A DNA stretch of 64,000 bases from Branchiostoma floridae (GCF_000003815.2 NC_049981.1:22037512-22101511), one strand, 5' to 3'. Positions 24,601 through 37,252 are shown, numbered from the stretch's first letter. The notes: generated by a model from the letters alone, not told the origin. Made by a program: numbers and translations.

Positions 24601-27600
24601 AAACATGCGTCTACATGCAATCTCCTCTTTTAGCACATCGATAATTCAACTATTGGGACACCTCATGCACGAAGTATCCTAGCTACGTTCATGAAGGTTA
24701 CGTTCATGAAGGTTAGACATCCAGGTAAACAATATTCACTTACAATTCAATCTCTACAACTGGATAAAAAATAGAGATCACTTCCAGGCCGTTCGTATTA
24801 CATCCATCACTATTGTTCAGCGTCACTAGAATGAATTGGCAGAACAATTCATTACAGTTTTTCTAGTCAGCTGTACTTGCATTGAATTGTTCTGCCAGTT
24901 CGTTTTAGTGATGCTGAAGAACAGTGATGGATGTCACTCGCAACGTCCGGAAGTGAATCTCCATTTTTTTATCCACTTGTAGAGATTGAAACATATCTGA
25001 ATATAGCAGTACCCTAGCTGCTTTAAACTTCAGCATGCTAAGGTAATCTGGACCAAATCTGTATTGGCTATGGGGATTAGGCAGTGGGGGGGGGGGAAGG
25101 TTTGTTTATTTTTCTTTTAAGATTAAGAATACGACCAGGTCTAGGAAAACTAGTCTTGTCCGTGGTGCTGAAAATCAAATGTGCAATGTAATGTGTAGGT
25201 ACTGTTCCATGAAACTAGTTAGTAATACGACACAGGTCCAAAATACCAGATCTCTTAATCTATATGTAACTCTCCTTTGATCTAATCCAACAGATTTTGG
25301 GAGGTTTCAAAGATGTCCACCTGTCTGGCATCGAGTTCACCCGCATGGGACAACAGGTGCAGGGCGCCTACCCTGTCCATTTTCACATGGCCGGAGATGT
25401 GGACGAGGTTGGGGGCTACAGCCGCCCAACGTACGTCCGAGAGCTGTCCATTCACCACTGCTTCTCTCGCTGTGTGACCATCCATGGGTCTCACGGGCTA
25501 CTGGTCAGTCATTGTAAATTTTACATTTCTGTGCTGAAAGCAGTTCATAACTTTCATAAGACATAGGACCAGGTTGTCTCCAGCTTTAAATTTTTTCCGT
25601 CCCACTCATCGTTTGGGAGTAACGTTGCATGTTGTTGATTTTCGTTGTCGTAACTGGTAATGCATGCCTACCAAAATGCATTTTCAGCAGTTTCATATTG
25701 TGAAATTCATTTTCATATTGTGAAATTGAATTTTTTGTCCGCTCAACCAACCTTGAATGGAGGGATCGACAGGTTCTGGAGACAACCCTGCACAGGATTG
25801 ACAGCAAAAGTTTTGAGATCTCACACCCCTGTAAAATATGTTCCTCGTGCACCAAAAACAATATCTCTATACACAGAGTGACCAAAGACATCAGCACAGT
25901 AGGATAGAAAAAAATGTAATACAGCATAGCATTTATTTCATGGATTGCCTTCTTGGATATGTTTTGCAGGTCCAAGACACCGTTGGGTACGACACACTCG
26001 GCCACTGTTATTTTATCGAGGACGGAGCGGAGCAGCGGAACGTGCTGGACCACAACCTGGGCCTGGTGACGCGGGCGGGCACGCTCCTGCCCACCGACAG
26101 GGACGACAACATGTGCCGGTCCATGAGGGACGCGGTCTACGGGAACTACGTTCCATCGACGAGTGACTGTCGGTGAGTTTTTCCCACTCTGCTTGAGTCT
26201 GTCAATGAGAGGTGTTCAAATTGCCATTATTACATAGTATTACATGACTTTTACAAACACAACTTAAAGAAAACAAATCTGATAAAGTCTTGGATTAGGA
26301 CTGTCATTAACTCCATTAACATCCCTCTTTTGTATCATAAATCAACAAGTCTTTTCTTCTGTTGCACATACAGGGCAGTATCAACGTTCTGGATAGCTCA
26401 CCCTAACAACATCCTCACCAACAACGCGGCTGCAGGATCTCTGGTATGGTTCTTCTCTCCTGAGACATCATCATGACATAAGATTGTGTCTTGGTGAAAG
26501 GGAAACTTATAGCCTTTGCAGGATTTCTTCTTCCTCTTTTTCTCCAAGAAAATAAGGTCAATGACCATGATCAAATAGCTATCACCATGGTTACTGGTAG
26601 CTGGCACCATGGTCTTAGACTATATTATATTATGCAGCAAGTGACAGGACAGAGCTGGAGGAGATGGTCACCATAATAATGTGTTTGAGCTGCAGTTGCA
26701 GTTTTTAAGAGAGCACTATCCTTTGTGATGTATCACACAATTCAGCCTCAGTACAGGCTTCTCCCCCCCTCTCGTTCTCTCTCATTTATCAGGCTAGGTA
26801 TAGACCACACGAAGACATAACTTCCAAATGTTGCTTTTTTTATTTTTCTTACTATTTCGAATCATTTGACATGCTATTTTCCTTCAAATCATAGACTTTT
26901 GACATGCTACAAATGATGACTACATCTGCCTACTTCTGTAGCATACTGGAATCTGGTACATCTTCCACCGTGAGCCGACCGGCCCTTCGGCGGGATCTCT
27001 TCCTCGGTATGAAGCACTGCGGACTCCTCTGGGTCGGTTCTACAACAACAGAGTACACTCCAATGGAATAGTGGGTATAAGTAGTGCTTTAACAGAGTCT
27101 TGAGCCTTAATAACAATTTCTTGACACATGCAACCACTTTTTCCATTCTATACATATAACTTCCCCTAGGTGTGTATTGAAAATGGTTTTTCCTATGTCT
27201 TAGCATCATACCTAGGTTTTTTTAGCCTTCTCAGAATGAAAGAATACACTTTTTTGCTCCCTTTCTTCCACTTGTCTTTCTGTTCAATGACCGGGACCAG
27301 ATGACCGTCATTGGGGTTACTGTAGAGTAGCAGAGACATTATGGTTAGCAAGTTGCAGGACAGAGCGGGAGGGGTTGGTCACCATAGTTATGAATATGCT
27401 TGAATAAAAAAAAACAGTAGTTTGTTAGACTTGACCATGTCAAGGTAAACACTATGTATTTGCTTCAACTTAATGTTACCTGAAGTTTCAAGCTGACAAT
27501 CTGTCACTTGCAAACCATTATTTTCGAATTGACAAATGATAAATGTCATCTCATTTGTAAAATTACATTTTATCTCATTAATTTCCCCTTAATACACTAA

Positions 27601-30600
27601 AGCTGTTCGTTCTGGCAACTTGGGATTATTTTTTAGGATGGATTCATGATAGATGATGGAGTGAAGACCACTCAACCATCTGCAAACTCACCAGAGGAAT
27701 TTCTATCCAGAACCGGTGGGAGGTATTTCTCTTCTCCTTTTCAAAAGGCTTAGCATAAAAGGCAATCCATGTTGTATAAAGCTGTACAAATCTGTTGTTC
27801 TATATGTCAAAGAGCATCCATTCTGTAACAGAGCCCTGAGTTATATTGCAGCAGCTATACGTAAGAGACTACCACAACACATTAGTGTCATGCCAGCATT
27901 ACAGTCTGGTGGACAAAATCAACAAATCTGAGCTTTTATCTGGCCTTGGTTGCAGTGGTGGTTCAGAAGCATCTTTATAACCAGCTGCAACCCTGTCATC
28001 TGTAGGTACAAGCCCCATCAGAACGCTGACCTCCGGCAGCCACGTGTGCCAGCGATGATCGAGGGTCTCATCGCCTTCAAGAACATGGAACAAGGGGCGT
28101 GGGTCCGCGGAGGGGACATCTGGTTTGACAAATGCGCGTACGTAGATCACGATCATACTTGCTAGCATCAAAGAAGGACTTTGAAGTAATTTTTGCTGGT
28201 CTGGGTACCATCCTCTGCAGTAACTGCAGCGGCCTAATCTTTTTGCTGGCTCAGACAGTAGTAGTAGCAGCAAAAAGATTGAGCCAATAGTTACTACGGA
28301 GGATGGTACCCAGGCTAATTTTGATCCCTTTGCCCCACAAAATATCTGTAATATGTCCAACACTGACCCACGTTTCTAAAGTTTATCTAACAGATATATC
28401 TCTGAGTGTATACAAGACAGACCATGTTTCATAATCTCTATATGCACATGCGAGCTATGTAATTAGGAACTCTGACATCTGAATCTTCTGCATTGTTTTC
28501 CAGGTTCGTCGATAATGGGAAAGGTCTCACAATGTCCAGGTACCACATCTGTGTTTTCTATCTATACATGCGTGTGACACCCATTGGCTATGTTAGTGCC
28601 TTGAAGTCTTCTGTACTAAGTCAATTATTTGCAAAATATGATTCGTCTGTGACAACATAACTTTTGAAAAATTAGCAAATTTTAATCCTTACGTCACATT
28701 ACATGGAATTCAAGGCATATCTTGACTTATCAGTAATCCAATATTTCAGGACGTCTGAGATTTGCCTCGTGGTATATGATATGTCTAATCAATAGACTAC
28801 GCAAAAACATAATGCGGTTTTGATATTTCGATACAGCGAAGGTACATTCCCTAACGACGAAGGTTCGAGCCAGAAGATCTGGAACAGCATCTTTATCGGG
28901 GAGAGTGAGAACGTGGGCACCGCCAGCGGGTCCAGTGTGTGGGGGATGGGAGGAGTCAAACCGGTGGAGAGGAGCCTGCCTAGGGCCACGTGAGTTATGG
29001 TCTCAAAATTACATTTTGCAACGATAGATGTGTAGACAATGAAGTACATTTTCTTTTAGAATGCCCACTATACACCGAGATGCGCAAATCTCTCGTAAAT
29101 ACACTACAACTAATAATGAATGTGCGTGTTTAAGCAAGGACGAAATGTTCAACTACATTATCGCGACTAACAATTACAACGCACTTGAAAAGATTTGTAA
29201 ATTTGTTCACACAAGTTTCAAAAAGAGAGAAGACGCTATGTAGATTTTAGATGATATAAGATGTAACCTGTTTCACGTATACTTAAGTTTTCCAACCCAA
29301 TGCATTTAGCCCATGTTGGGCAGGAATATGCAATAAAGATCATTGTCATTGTCATAAATAAATGTATTATATAATGATTGTAAAAAGTCTCAATGGCTCT
29401 TTCCTAATTCTGTACCAAGTACTGGATAAGTGATTAACTTGACTATGTAATTGTAGAGATTTCCCGATGCGAGGGCTAGAAGTCTACGACGGTCCCACCT
29501 TGGCGGAAAGCTGCACCTTCAAGAAGTACGCCGCTGCCCCGGAGTACAACCGCTGGAGCAGCGCGATCGGGTTCTTCCTGAACAACAACTGGCAAACAGC
29601 GCCGAGGAACAACCTCACAGGGATCAAGTTTGAGGATGTAAGGAAATAATGTTCATAGTTGTACAAGCGTTGCGTAAACCCTCTGCACATTGAATGGCTT
29701 TAACTGGCAAACAGCACCGAGGAACAACCTCACAGGGATCAAGTTTGAGGATGTAAGAAAATGTTCCTATTTCTTAAGAAGAGTTAACATAAACCCTTGT
29801 GGTACACTAAAATACTTAAATGAAAAATCTAGAAATAGAAACTGTACAGACTGACAACGTGGCAATGACATAGTACATGTATTGTGCCAGTGTACAGATA
29901 TAACATGATGTTAATCAATTTTATTACTTTGTAAAGGCCAGTGTTGCATAGACATCAATTCATATCTGTACAAGCGTTACATAAACTCAGTCTGTACTTC
30001 ATTTTATTGTGAGATCCCTAAGATCAAAATTGAACAAACCGATTATATCATATTTGCATACACAGGTACAACAGTAGGGTGCTCTGTGTAAAATGTTGCG
30101 CAATAAATGATTCTCAGGTTCAGAGCCGCGTGTTTCTCGGTGGTAGAAACCTGCCTTGGTTTCAAAGCTACAGCAAAGATGGGGACAAGACACAGATATT
30201 CCACGACGTGGACGGTAGTACCACCGGCTACCCTGACACCTATGTAGTCGGGCAGGACAACTTTGTGCTGAGGAACCCGGGCTGTGTGGGGAAGTCAGAG
30301 TGGCGAGCATACATCTGCATTGGCAAGTATGCACAGGTAGGTATTCAGAATCACACTACAATGTGGATATGGCCGTAGTACATGTACAATGAAACTCTGC
30401 ACTCTGTGAATAATTTCATCAGGTTGGTACGTCACTGAATAAAGAGGCTATTTTTACACGACCACTGCTTTATTTTCACCAACGTTTCGGTGACCGTCTG
30501 TCACCTTCCTTAGGGCAATTCCGACTGGCGATTCAGAAACTCTGCATTCTCAAGAAATGGAGTTACACAAATTTCCGTTTACTTAAGTTGCTTACTTGGG

Positions 30601-33600
30601 ACATTTTAGTCTGATCAGAAGAGAGTGTTCCATTTCACGAAAAAGGCGGAAACTGCATAGTTACGAGCCTATTTCTTGACAGTTTGTTTCTAAGATTTTA
30701 ACGGTTCAGACATACTCGATGAACATCATTTGAAGTGTAAGGCATTAACCAAGTGCTATGAGCTCGTACATATGAAGTCTTAATTTACTTTTTAACCATA
30801 CATAATTCATCCATCATTGATACATTGAATCATAATATTCCAATATACCAGGTGACCTTTGTTTCCTGTGATGAGTAAGGCATAAATGTACTATGTGCTT
30901 GTAAACATCACGGTTTTCCCTTTTATCTTTAATACACAGCTATTCATCCATGCGGAAGACCCAGGCAACCTGCTGATGTCGCTTGTCCGTGACGAGTATC
31001 CCGATCATCCACTCGTCATGAAGGGTACGGCTTCACCAGGCGTCAACGTTAACCAGAAGTACCAGCCTGCAGTCATGCTGGAGAAGAGCTACACTGTCCA
31101 CTGGGACGGACGTGCGCCAGAACAGATCACCATCTACCCCATCAACTTTGACAGGTAACATGTTCAATGCTTTATGTTATACTTGATTCACACTTAAATG
31201 TAATATATATTATTTGATTTTCTGTAATTTTGTATGGACTACAGGAAGAATAGAATTTACACGCAATTTATAAATTCTAATGGAGATCCACTATCTAAAT
31301 AAACAAACTTTATCTGCATGGGGGGTACTTGCTATGATCATCAGATATGCCATGCTCTGGCAATGCTTAATCTTAGACCTACAACACTTAACAATATTAT
31401 GCAGGAAGGTCAGCTACATTGAACGGTAAAACGCATTCCTATGTCATATGCACAAGATTTGGGTAACTTTGGGGAATCTTGCTTTCAGATGAATGATTTA
31501 CAAATAATGCAAGTAATGTGCTACGTAGAAGTAATGTGCCCAATTACGATTTGCGAATAATCTAAGCAGGCCGCTACTATCATTAATAGCAAATAATGAG
31601 ATTATTTATGACGTTCTGTTGTGGACTCCCAAACATGGTCATACAAGCAGAGGTAGACCACGCAAAACATACATATATGTACATCAACTTTGTGAAGATA
31701 CTGGCTGCTCGGCTGAAGAACTACCCAAGGCTATGGAGGATAGGGAAGGATGGAGGAAGAGAGTCATGTCCATCAGTGCAACCAGTTCGCCCGGATGATG
31801 ATGAAGGATATGCCCCATGGAAAAAGACATCCAGACCCTCATGTGAACCAGAAGCACAATCCAATCAGTGTCTATTTTCAATTGACTAATCACGCATTCT
31901 CATTTGTAGGGGGAGAGCTTGTTCAAAACTCAGGAATGATTATGAAAATGGTAGAAGTGATAGTAAGGTCTGTTTCCATTCCTGTTTTATCCAAACATTA
32001 CTTTGTATTCCTCCCTCAGTGGAGACTGGGTCCGGCTGGGTCTCTGCTACCCTCCACGAACCACCTTCCGCGTTAGGTACCAAATAAGGACGCGTGTGCC
32101 GAGCGCTACCGTTCACAACGAGGACATCCACTCGGTGTCAAGCTTGAACAATGTTGAGGGAGGCAATGGAAAGATGTTCTACTTTGAAGAAAGCACAGGG
32201 TAAGTCTATATTGGTTGTCTCTGGAAGATTGCCATCACTCCGTGACGTCGATTAGAGCGTTGGACTCAGAAGCAATAGGACCCGGGTTCGATAGCCACCA
32301 TGCCCAGATGACTTTCCCTTATATGGTGGAGTGATGCCCACCGAGCCCCTTTGGCTTATCTGTCAAAATGCGTGCCAAAAAACACACCACGGATGTGATG
32401 CGCCAATGTGCCAATATCTACACATTGACATCTACCAGGAACCGTTAATTTTCCTTGAGACTCAGTATAACACCTAGACAAGGGTGTAGGCAGGCAGAAA
32501 AGAAAGCAAAAGCAAGTTTTGAGTTTGCGCTGAAGCAGTCATCGCGAAATATCGCCAACATAAAGCCACCAAGAATTTCTGCATTTACATCTTATCTAAA
32601 GTATTCTTTTATACCCTGTGACTCGTCTGAAAACTCAGGCACTGGTGTTTCCATTACTGCAGTCATAGTATGTGACTATAGCAAACTCAAAACCACTGCG
32701 AGCATTGTAGGACAGCATTTTCGTTGTCCAAAACATTCAAATTTTGTCTGTACTTTACAGCCTGTTGTTCCTGAAAGTTCGAGCAAACTACGATCGGGAA
32801 GGCCACAACTACTGTTCACACATGGGCTGTGAGAGGATCATCATCACGGCCACCATGAGGAGTGACGCGGTCAGCGACTGTATGGCAGCAGCTTACCCCA
32901 CCTACAGCCTGACCCCGACAGAGACCGTCCCCATGCCGAGTTTCCTGAGCATGGCCAACGACTGCTCTGGCTGTGGTGCTCCGGTGAGTTTACACATTTA
33001 TAATAATAACTGATTTATTGGATACAAATAGTACAAGTAGTCCAGAAAAAGCAGCTGAGGCTGAATTGTTTCAGACTTTACGAACAAGTTAATAGCATAA
33101 CATCTCACGGGCTTTACATCACAAGCAATTAAAACATGACAATTATTGCGATTAAAATTCTATAGATTGGCAAGGAATTGTTAAAATCTGTTCTCAAGTT
33201 AAGTTAATAGTTTTATGATTGTGTATGTATATCGTTTGATCTTTTATGTATATATGCATATGTCTGTGTTGTATATGTATGTTTAATTGGTCAAACCGAG
33301 GAAGACTAGCCCTAAATAGGGCCATAAGTATCATGATAAAGGAATAAAGGAAGGAATCCATGCAACTGTAGCATTTTAGAAACATCAGGATGTTTAGCAC
33401 CTCTATAAAATATGTGTTGATAGATTACACTTTTATTAAGCAAGCAAAACCGTCAGAATCTTTTTTCATTTTTTTTCTTTTTTAGCAGAAGTTTAATGCA
33501 TTCCTCCTCGGAATAACTGACCCAACACATGTATACGATCTTGCAGCCACATGACTCCAGTAGAGGGTCAGAGGTAACTGGAAGGCCATTGTACCATTGC

Positions 33601-35622
33601 ATGTCTGTGTACCAGGTTTTTTTGTTACCAGTTTCAGACATAGGATGTTATCTTTGCAGGAGCCCATCGTCCTTGATGACAACACAAAATTTCTGGAAGT
33701 AACCATTCAGTCCGCGGGGTGGCAGGAGTTGCAGCAAGGCCACAGATCTTATATCGAGGTGTGTACACTTCCTTATTGCATTAGGTTATGGCAGTGAATC
33801 ACAGGCTGAGATGTTAGAGAGTTATACAATATGACATTAGACTTCAACAACATAGAGTGTCAGACAGGTGAAATGAAGAGCTAAATATTTTCCACTGGCC
33901 ATAGTCAGTACACACTCTGCATACAGGAAGCTTCCCGGTGACATTTTACATCAGATACTCTGTACATCTGTGCAAAATGTTCTCCTTTTAGTATCTAAGC
34001 TACAAAAAGGCCTTGTCTCCAAGCAAATTGACCAGTGGCATAAGACAGTATCAAAAGCCGGCCAAACTTGGCCAGGATTTGATACCATCTTATGCCTCCA
34101 ATAAATCTGCTTAGAGATTAGAAAATACCTGCCACAAACAGCTATAATTGCCAAACTTGCTACATTTTGTTTTCCCTCAGATAGACGGAGTCCGATTTGG
34201 TAACAGCTACCGAGGATTCCTTGTCATCAGCGTTGATGCCCTGACTGGTGTTGTGAGACACGAGATGACGTTTGACACCCACGGACAAACTGAAGCTGAC
34301 ATGGCAATGGCAAGTTTCATACGGAACGACATTGCTCCAAAGTAAGTGTCACATACCAAGTAAAAAGGTAGTAGAGGCTGCAAAAGAGCTCCAGAGAGAG
34401 CTAGAAGCAACAGACAGCTGGGATGACGGGCAAAATGAGAAGAGGGAAGTTAGATAAAGGCACCGTCACAAAGGGACCAGAAAAGAAGACTGTGAATACC
34501 AAGACAATTCACTGCCATGCCAGATACAGTGATTGCAATAGAAGACGAAACTGTCACTGTTGAGTCTTTGCCATATACATTAATAGAGCCTTAGGTAGCT
34601 GTCACCTTGTTTTGTAAGCATCCCATTTGCAGTTGTCTGTTTTGAAACGGCTCACAGTGCACAAAGGTGTGATACCTAAATTGAGTACTGAAAATAAGAA
34701 GACATATATATTAAAAATTGGCTTTAGAGCTTGAAAACCTGGTAAAACATGTATTAGACAACGACAAAACCATGAAAAAACATTAAACTACATGTTCAAT
34801 GATCAATAATTGTGTATGTATGAATGGGACTACTTAATATATAGCCAATCATTACCTAAACATGTTTTGATTTTCCTCAGCTCCATCGTTCTTGTGGCCA
34901 CCAGAGATGAGCCCAGTCGATATGCAGAAGAGTGCCTAGCTGCACTGAAGGAGATCGGAGCTCAGGAGCCTGTAAAGACAGGCAATAGAGGTATGCTGTA
35001 CCCGCCTTCTCATGTCCACCCTTCAGATCTGTAAATGTCAATTTACATCAGGGATACGAGCCTGCAATCCAGTCTTGTAAGCTGCAGTCTGCTTCAAACG
35101 GGATAGCAAATATTGGAAGCGGGCCAACAAGATATGTCAATGAAGATTAGACAAAGGTGTCAATTCATAGCTAGGATATAAAACAAGATCTCCCCAGTAT
35201 CACTGACGAAAGACACCGTATGTTTGAGTAACTGCTTTATGGCTAAAAGCTAACAAGACTCGATTCTGAGCTACTTTGATGCTACAGCTATATCCTCAAC
35301 CCTTCCATGTGTGTTGATGTTATTCTCTGTGAACAGTTGGTCAGTGGATAACAAAGTTTGGGACAGCAATCTGCTAGCAGCGGCACCTACGCTGCAGCGT
35401 GTAACAGAAGTCAGAATTGTCGTTGATCTTGAATGAATCACTTGGTTGCATACAAACTTGAAGTACTTTGTAATCCATCATGTTATTCTGTCCCGTGTAT
35501 TAGGCAATTTTGCCATGGTTGGCTTTAAGGGCACGGTGTGGCCCAGCTGGATCCAGCAAGTCAACCTGCCGTCCGGTCAGGGTCCGGCACAGATCTACAC
35601 CAAGATCCCGCTCATGGCCTGA
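18606..35622 (+). CDS. CEMIP: CEMIP-like secreted G8/GG-domain protein (25 exons, complete)
   Basis: Exons: 18606-18672, 19995-20132, 21037-21305, 22127-22410, 22896-22966, 23093-23185, 23619-23810, 24402-24571, 25294-25503, 25970-26172, 26374-26443, 26942-27070, 27637-27722, 28006-28137, 28504-28539, 28837-28989, 29457-29637, 30118-30336, 30940-31154, 32020-32199, 32761-32983, 33660-33758, 34181-34341, 34881-34990, 35504-35622. They sum to 3810 bases (1269 residues plus TGA) with every phase matching. Signal peptide MLSFTFTLVLLGILSGVLSQ, then the G8 region (CPDADPTLTPWNPGHH ... CPYQGKATVSLYGRKDD), a GG domain (exons 4-5), the parallel beta-helix core (GGHVK, GQQVQGAYPVHFHMAGDVDE, SIHHCFSRCVTIHGSHGLL, GAWVRGGDIWF) and a C-terminal GG domain (exons 22-25). 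Human CEMIP depolymerises hyaluronan; CEMIP2/TMEM2 is the transmembrane relative. With a signal peptide and no other membrane segment, this one looks secreted. It is about 90 residues shorter than human CEMIP. The exon 4 acceptor (GCGAAAG) is weak. Confidence 0.95.
20203..20330 (+). repeat. tRNA-derived SINE-like repeat
   Basis: TGTAGCTCACAGCTCCAGTG followed at tRNA spacing by a B-box-like GGTTCGATCCC. Not a cloverleaf I can complete, so a SINE head is more likely than a tRNA gene. Confidence 0.5.
21546..21758. mobile_element. MITE family B copy 2 (CEMIP intron 3)
   Basis: GTTCACCTTTATCTGTGGGG at the left, CCCCGCGGATAAAGGTGGAC and TAGCGTTA at the right. Inner TATCAAGTCGACGG and CCGTCGACCTGATA pair. 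Same plan as 11847-12050. Confidence 0.8.
24748..24988. repeat. Long palindromic element in CEMIP intron 8
   Basis: Imperfect arms of about 100 bases: CAATCTCTACAACTGGATAA ... TGAATTGGCAGAACAATTCA at the left and the inverted equivalent ending TTATCCACTTGTAGAGATTG at the right. No ORF. MITE. Confidence 0.8.
26550..26695. repeat. Dispersed repeat C copy 2 (CEMIP intron 11)
   Basis: CACCATGGTTACTGGTAGC, GCAGCAAGTGACAGGACAGA and GTGTTTGAGC match the copies at 15780 and 27290. Confidence 0.5.
27290..27425. repeat. Dispersed repeat C copy 3 (CEMIP intron 12)
   Basis: GCAAGTTGCAGGACAGAGCG, GGTTGGTCACCATAGTTATG and GCTTGAATAAAAAAAAAC match the two other copies. Ends in an A-run. Confidence 0.5.
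27716..27940 (+). pseudogene. Possible non-LTR retrotransposon fragment in CEMIP intron 13
   Basis: One frame reads RALSYIAAAIRKRLPQHI followed by SVMPALQS, resembling the degenerate tail often seen after reverse transcriptases (LWNxLPxHIRxxxxLxxFK). It begins at the exon 13 donor and has no other conserved domain, so confidence is low. Confidence 0.4.
28197..28317. repeat. Short palindromic relative of the 1187-bp element, in a CEMIP intron
   Basis: CTGGGTACCATCCTCTGCAG at the left pairs with GGAGGATGGTACCCAGGCTA at the right; AATCTTTTTGCTGGCTCAGA pairs with an inner complement. Same terminal motif as 17031-18217. Confidence 0.7.
29021..29345 (+). pseudogene. Non-LTR retrotransposon 3' remnant in CEMIP intron 16
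   Basis: One frame reads NEVHFLLECPLYTEMRKSL, the C-terminal Cys motif typical of LINE ORF2 proteins, then decays. It ends with TGCAATAAAGATCATTGTCA and a short (TTGTCA)n tail, the usual 3' end of CR1/L2-type elements. 5'-truncated and dead. Confidence 0.7.
29587..29760 (+). repeat. Duplication of CEMIP exon 17 end plus donor inside the intron
   Basis: The last 51 bases of exon 17 (29587-29637, encoding NWQTAPRNNLTGIKFED) recur at 29702-29752 with one silent difference visible (GCG to GCA), again followed by a good donor, GTAAGA at 29753. The real donor is GTAAGG at 29638. The period is 115 bases. No acceptor is copied. Confidence 0.92.
30410..30550 (+). repeat. Dispersed repeat D copy 1 (CEMIP intron 18)
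   Basis: TTTCATCAGGTTGGTACGTC, TTTATTTTCACC, and CACCTTCCTTAGGGCAATTC match a copy at 63757-63900. The ACGTTTCGGTGACC ... GTCACCTTCCTTAGGG form is common near the ends of retroelements; class not determined. Confidence 0.55.
31640..31810 (+). pseudogene. Non-LTR retrotransposon ORF end in CEMIP intron 19
   Basis: 31694-31798 encodes EDTGCSAEELPKAMEDREGW then RKRVMSISATSSPG and a stop. This DRxxWR signature is common at the C-terminus of LINE ORF2 proteins. The reading frame is broken upstream. Confidence 0.6.
32228..32440 (+). repeat. tRNA-derived SINE in CEMIP intron 20
   Basis: ATTAGAGCGTTGGACTCAGA resembles a tRNA A-box and D-arm region and CCGGGTTCGATAGCC a B box, at tRNA spacing. The acceptor stem does not close, so this is a SINE head, not a tRNA gene. 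Confidence 0.6.
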
Positions 35623-35651
35623 GTGGGGGAAGGGAGTCTGTCTGATTCATC

Positions 35652-35657
35652 AATAAA
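35652..35657 (+). terminator. Poly(A) signal of the CEMIP-like gene
   Basis: AATAAA 30 bases after the stop codon. If used, the 3' UTR is very short. Confidence 0.6.
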
Positions 35658-37240
35658 GAGTTGATGGATGTGAAGCTGTCTGACATTCCTTGGTCTCATC
35701 ATTACGATTGCACTACCTGTGTAATAGTTGGTTTATGTTGTATTTCGTTAGACCCCTATGTTGAGTTGGTAGAGTCTGACCACCGACTCATACAAGTCAG
35801 CCATGTAGGAAGTAAACTCCTCAAGCATGTTGCATTTATTACCCCTCCGAGATGCTCCCTTTAGCGGTCTTACTACTGAACTGACATTATTTGATCAATT
35901 GATGCTTTGATTGTTCGGTCTGTTATCTTCACAATATGACAAAAGTCAATGTAGACACAATTGTATTTATGTTAATGTTGAAAACAAGTCTAAGATTTTC
36001 TATAGTTTGAAAGATATATATCATCCTCTAAAAATACTAATATGAACAGGTTGGCATAAGTGATACAGCTGCATTTTACTGCTTGTCCCATTTAATTTAA
36101 CAACATTTTTCGAACAAAGATATGGCGAAGGACATTGTTCATTTGAAATCAGGATTTAAAAGTACACACCAATGTCATATCAATTAGGGCCATGAATGGT
36201 GTATGATACATTTATGTCATGCCTGGGCCGCGATAACGTTCGATACAGGTGTTCCGGACCGTGTGATATTTTTCTGTATCACACGGGTTCTAAGTTGTAT
36301 CACACGGGCTCCATTCGAATAAATCAAACTATTTCGAGCGGGACGAGTGCGGCGCCGTCGAAAATTCGAATACCTGATTCGGACGTTGGAACGTTACTGC
36401 TGTAACACTTTTTGTTCGAGGGCACCAAATTTGTTCAACTTCTGGCGCATTTTGCATCAAAACATGGGTTTTCTCAGGTGGGTATGACATAAGTCCCAGC
36501 CCTCCCTCGGGTCGGATCACCCTCCAGCCTTCGGACGATCTGACCTGCGGTCGGGCTGATACCTCAGGTAATACAGAGTACACCGTGTTGTATTCTATAT
36601 GTTAAGAGTGGAACAAATCAAGAGATTGGCCTCATGAAGCAGATAAACTTACTATATGCTATGTCATCCCATAAAACTCCGTCACACACAGCTGGAGTTG
36701 TTCACACAACCTTTCCACTATCAACAGTTTACATTGCTCTTGAAGGCTATAATAAACTATAATGTAAATTGTTGATAGTCGAAAGATTGTGTGAACAACT
36801 CCGTTAAAGTATACCCTATATCTACACCCTCCCCCATCCTTGAATTCACAATAATTGTCTATACTTGAATTGTAAGTGAAATATTAGACGTTTCTATTTT
36901 GATTTGATTAACATTACCTAAGTCCAAGCTTGAACTCTGCGTGGGTAGAAAACGCTACCAAAAACAAATTAACCTTCTTGGCAAAGCTAAAAAGTCTAAC
37001 AGCATGAAACTGAGTACATGTTGCAAAAATGAATATGTCATTAGGCCATATGTGACAGAGGATATCTAGAAAAATTTTAGATATCAATATTATTAACCCT
37101 TTTTAAATAAGTTTATCTGGTTTTCATCTCTATTTCCTTGTAGGCATATCTTATATCTTATCTGGAAATTTCTGTAAAGTATATAATGTTAAAAATCTTG
37201 GGTATTTCTTTGCAAAAGTGCATGCATTCAGTCATCGTAC
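35658..37240. other. Convergent intergenic region with one palindrome
   Basis: Lies between the 3' ends of the CEMIP-like and oxidase genes. 36694-36802 is a hairpin (GGAGTTGTTCACACAACCTT against its complement, arms of about 45 bases). GTATCACACGG occurs twice near 36275 and 36297. No coding sequence seen. Confidence 0.7.
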
Positions 37241-37246
37241 TTTATT
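37241..37246 (-). terminator. Poly(A) signal of the multicopper oxidase
   Basis: TTTATT on the plus strand (AATAAA on the coding strand), seven bases beyond the stop codon at 37253-37255. Very close, so a more distal signal is possible. Confidence 0.45.
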
Positions 37247-37252
37247 AATAAG

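Noticed and set aside
27716-27931. Additional CEMIP coding sequence after exon 13
   Set aside because: The family continues cleanly from 27722 to 28006 with matching phase; the open frame is intron, probably retroelement-derived.
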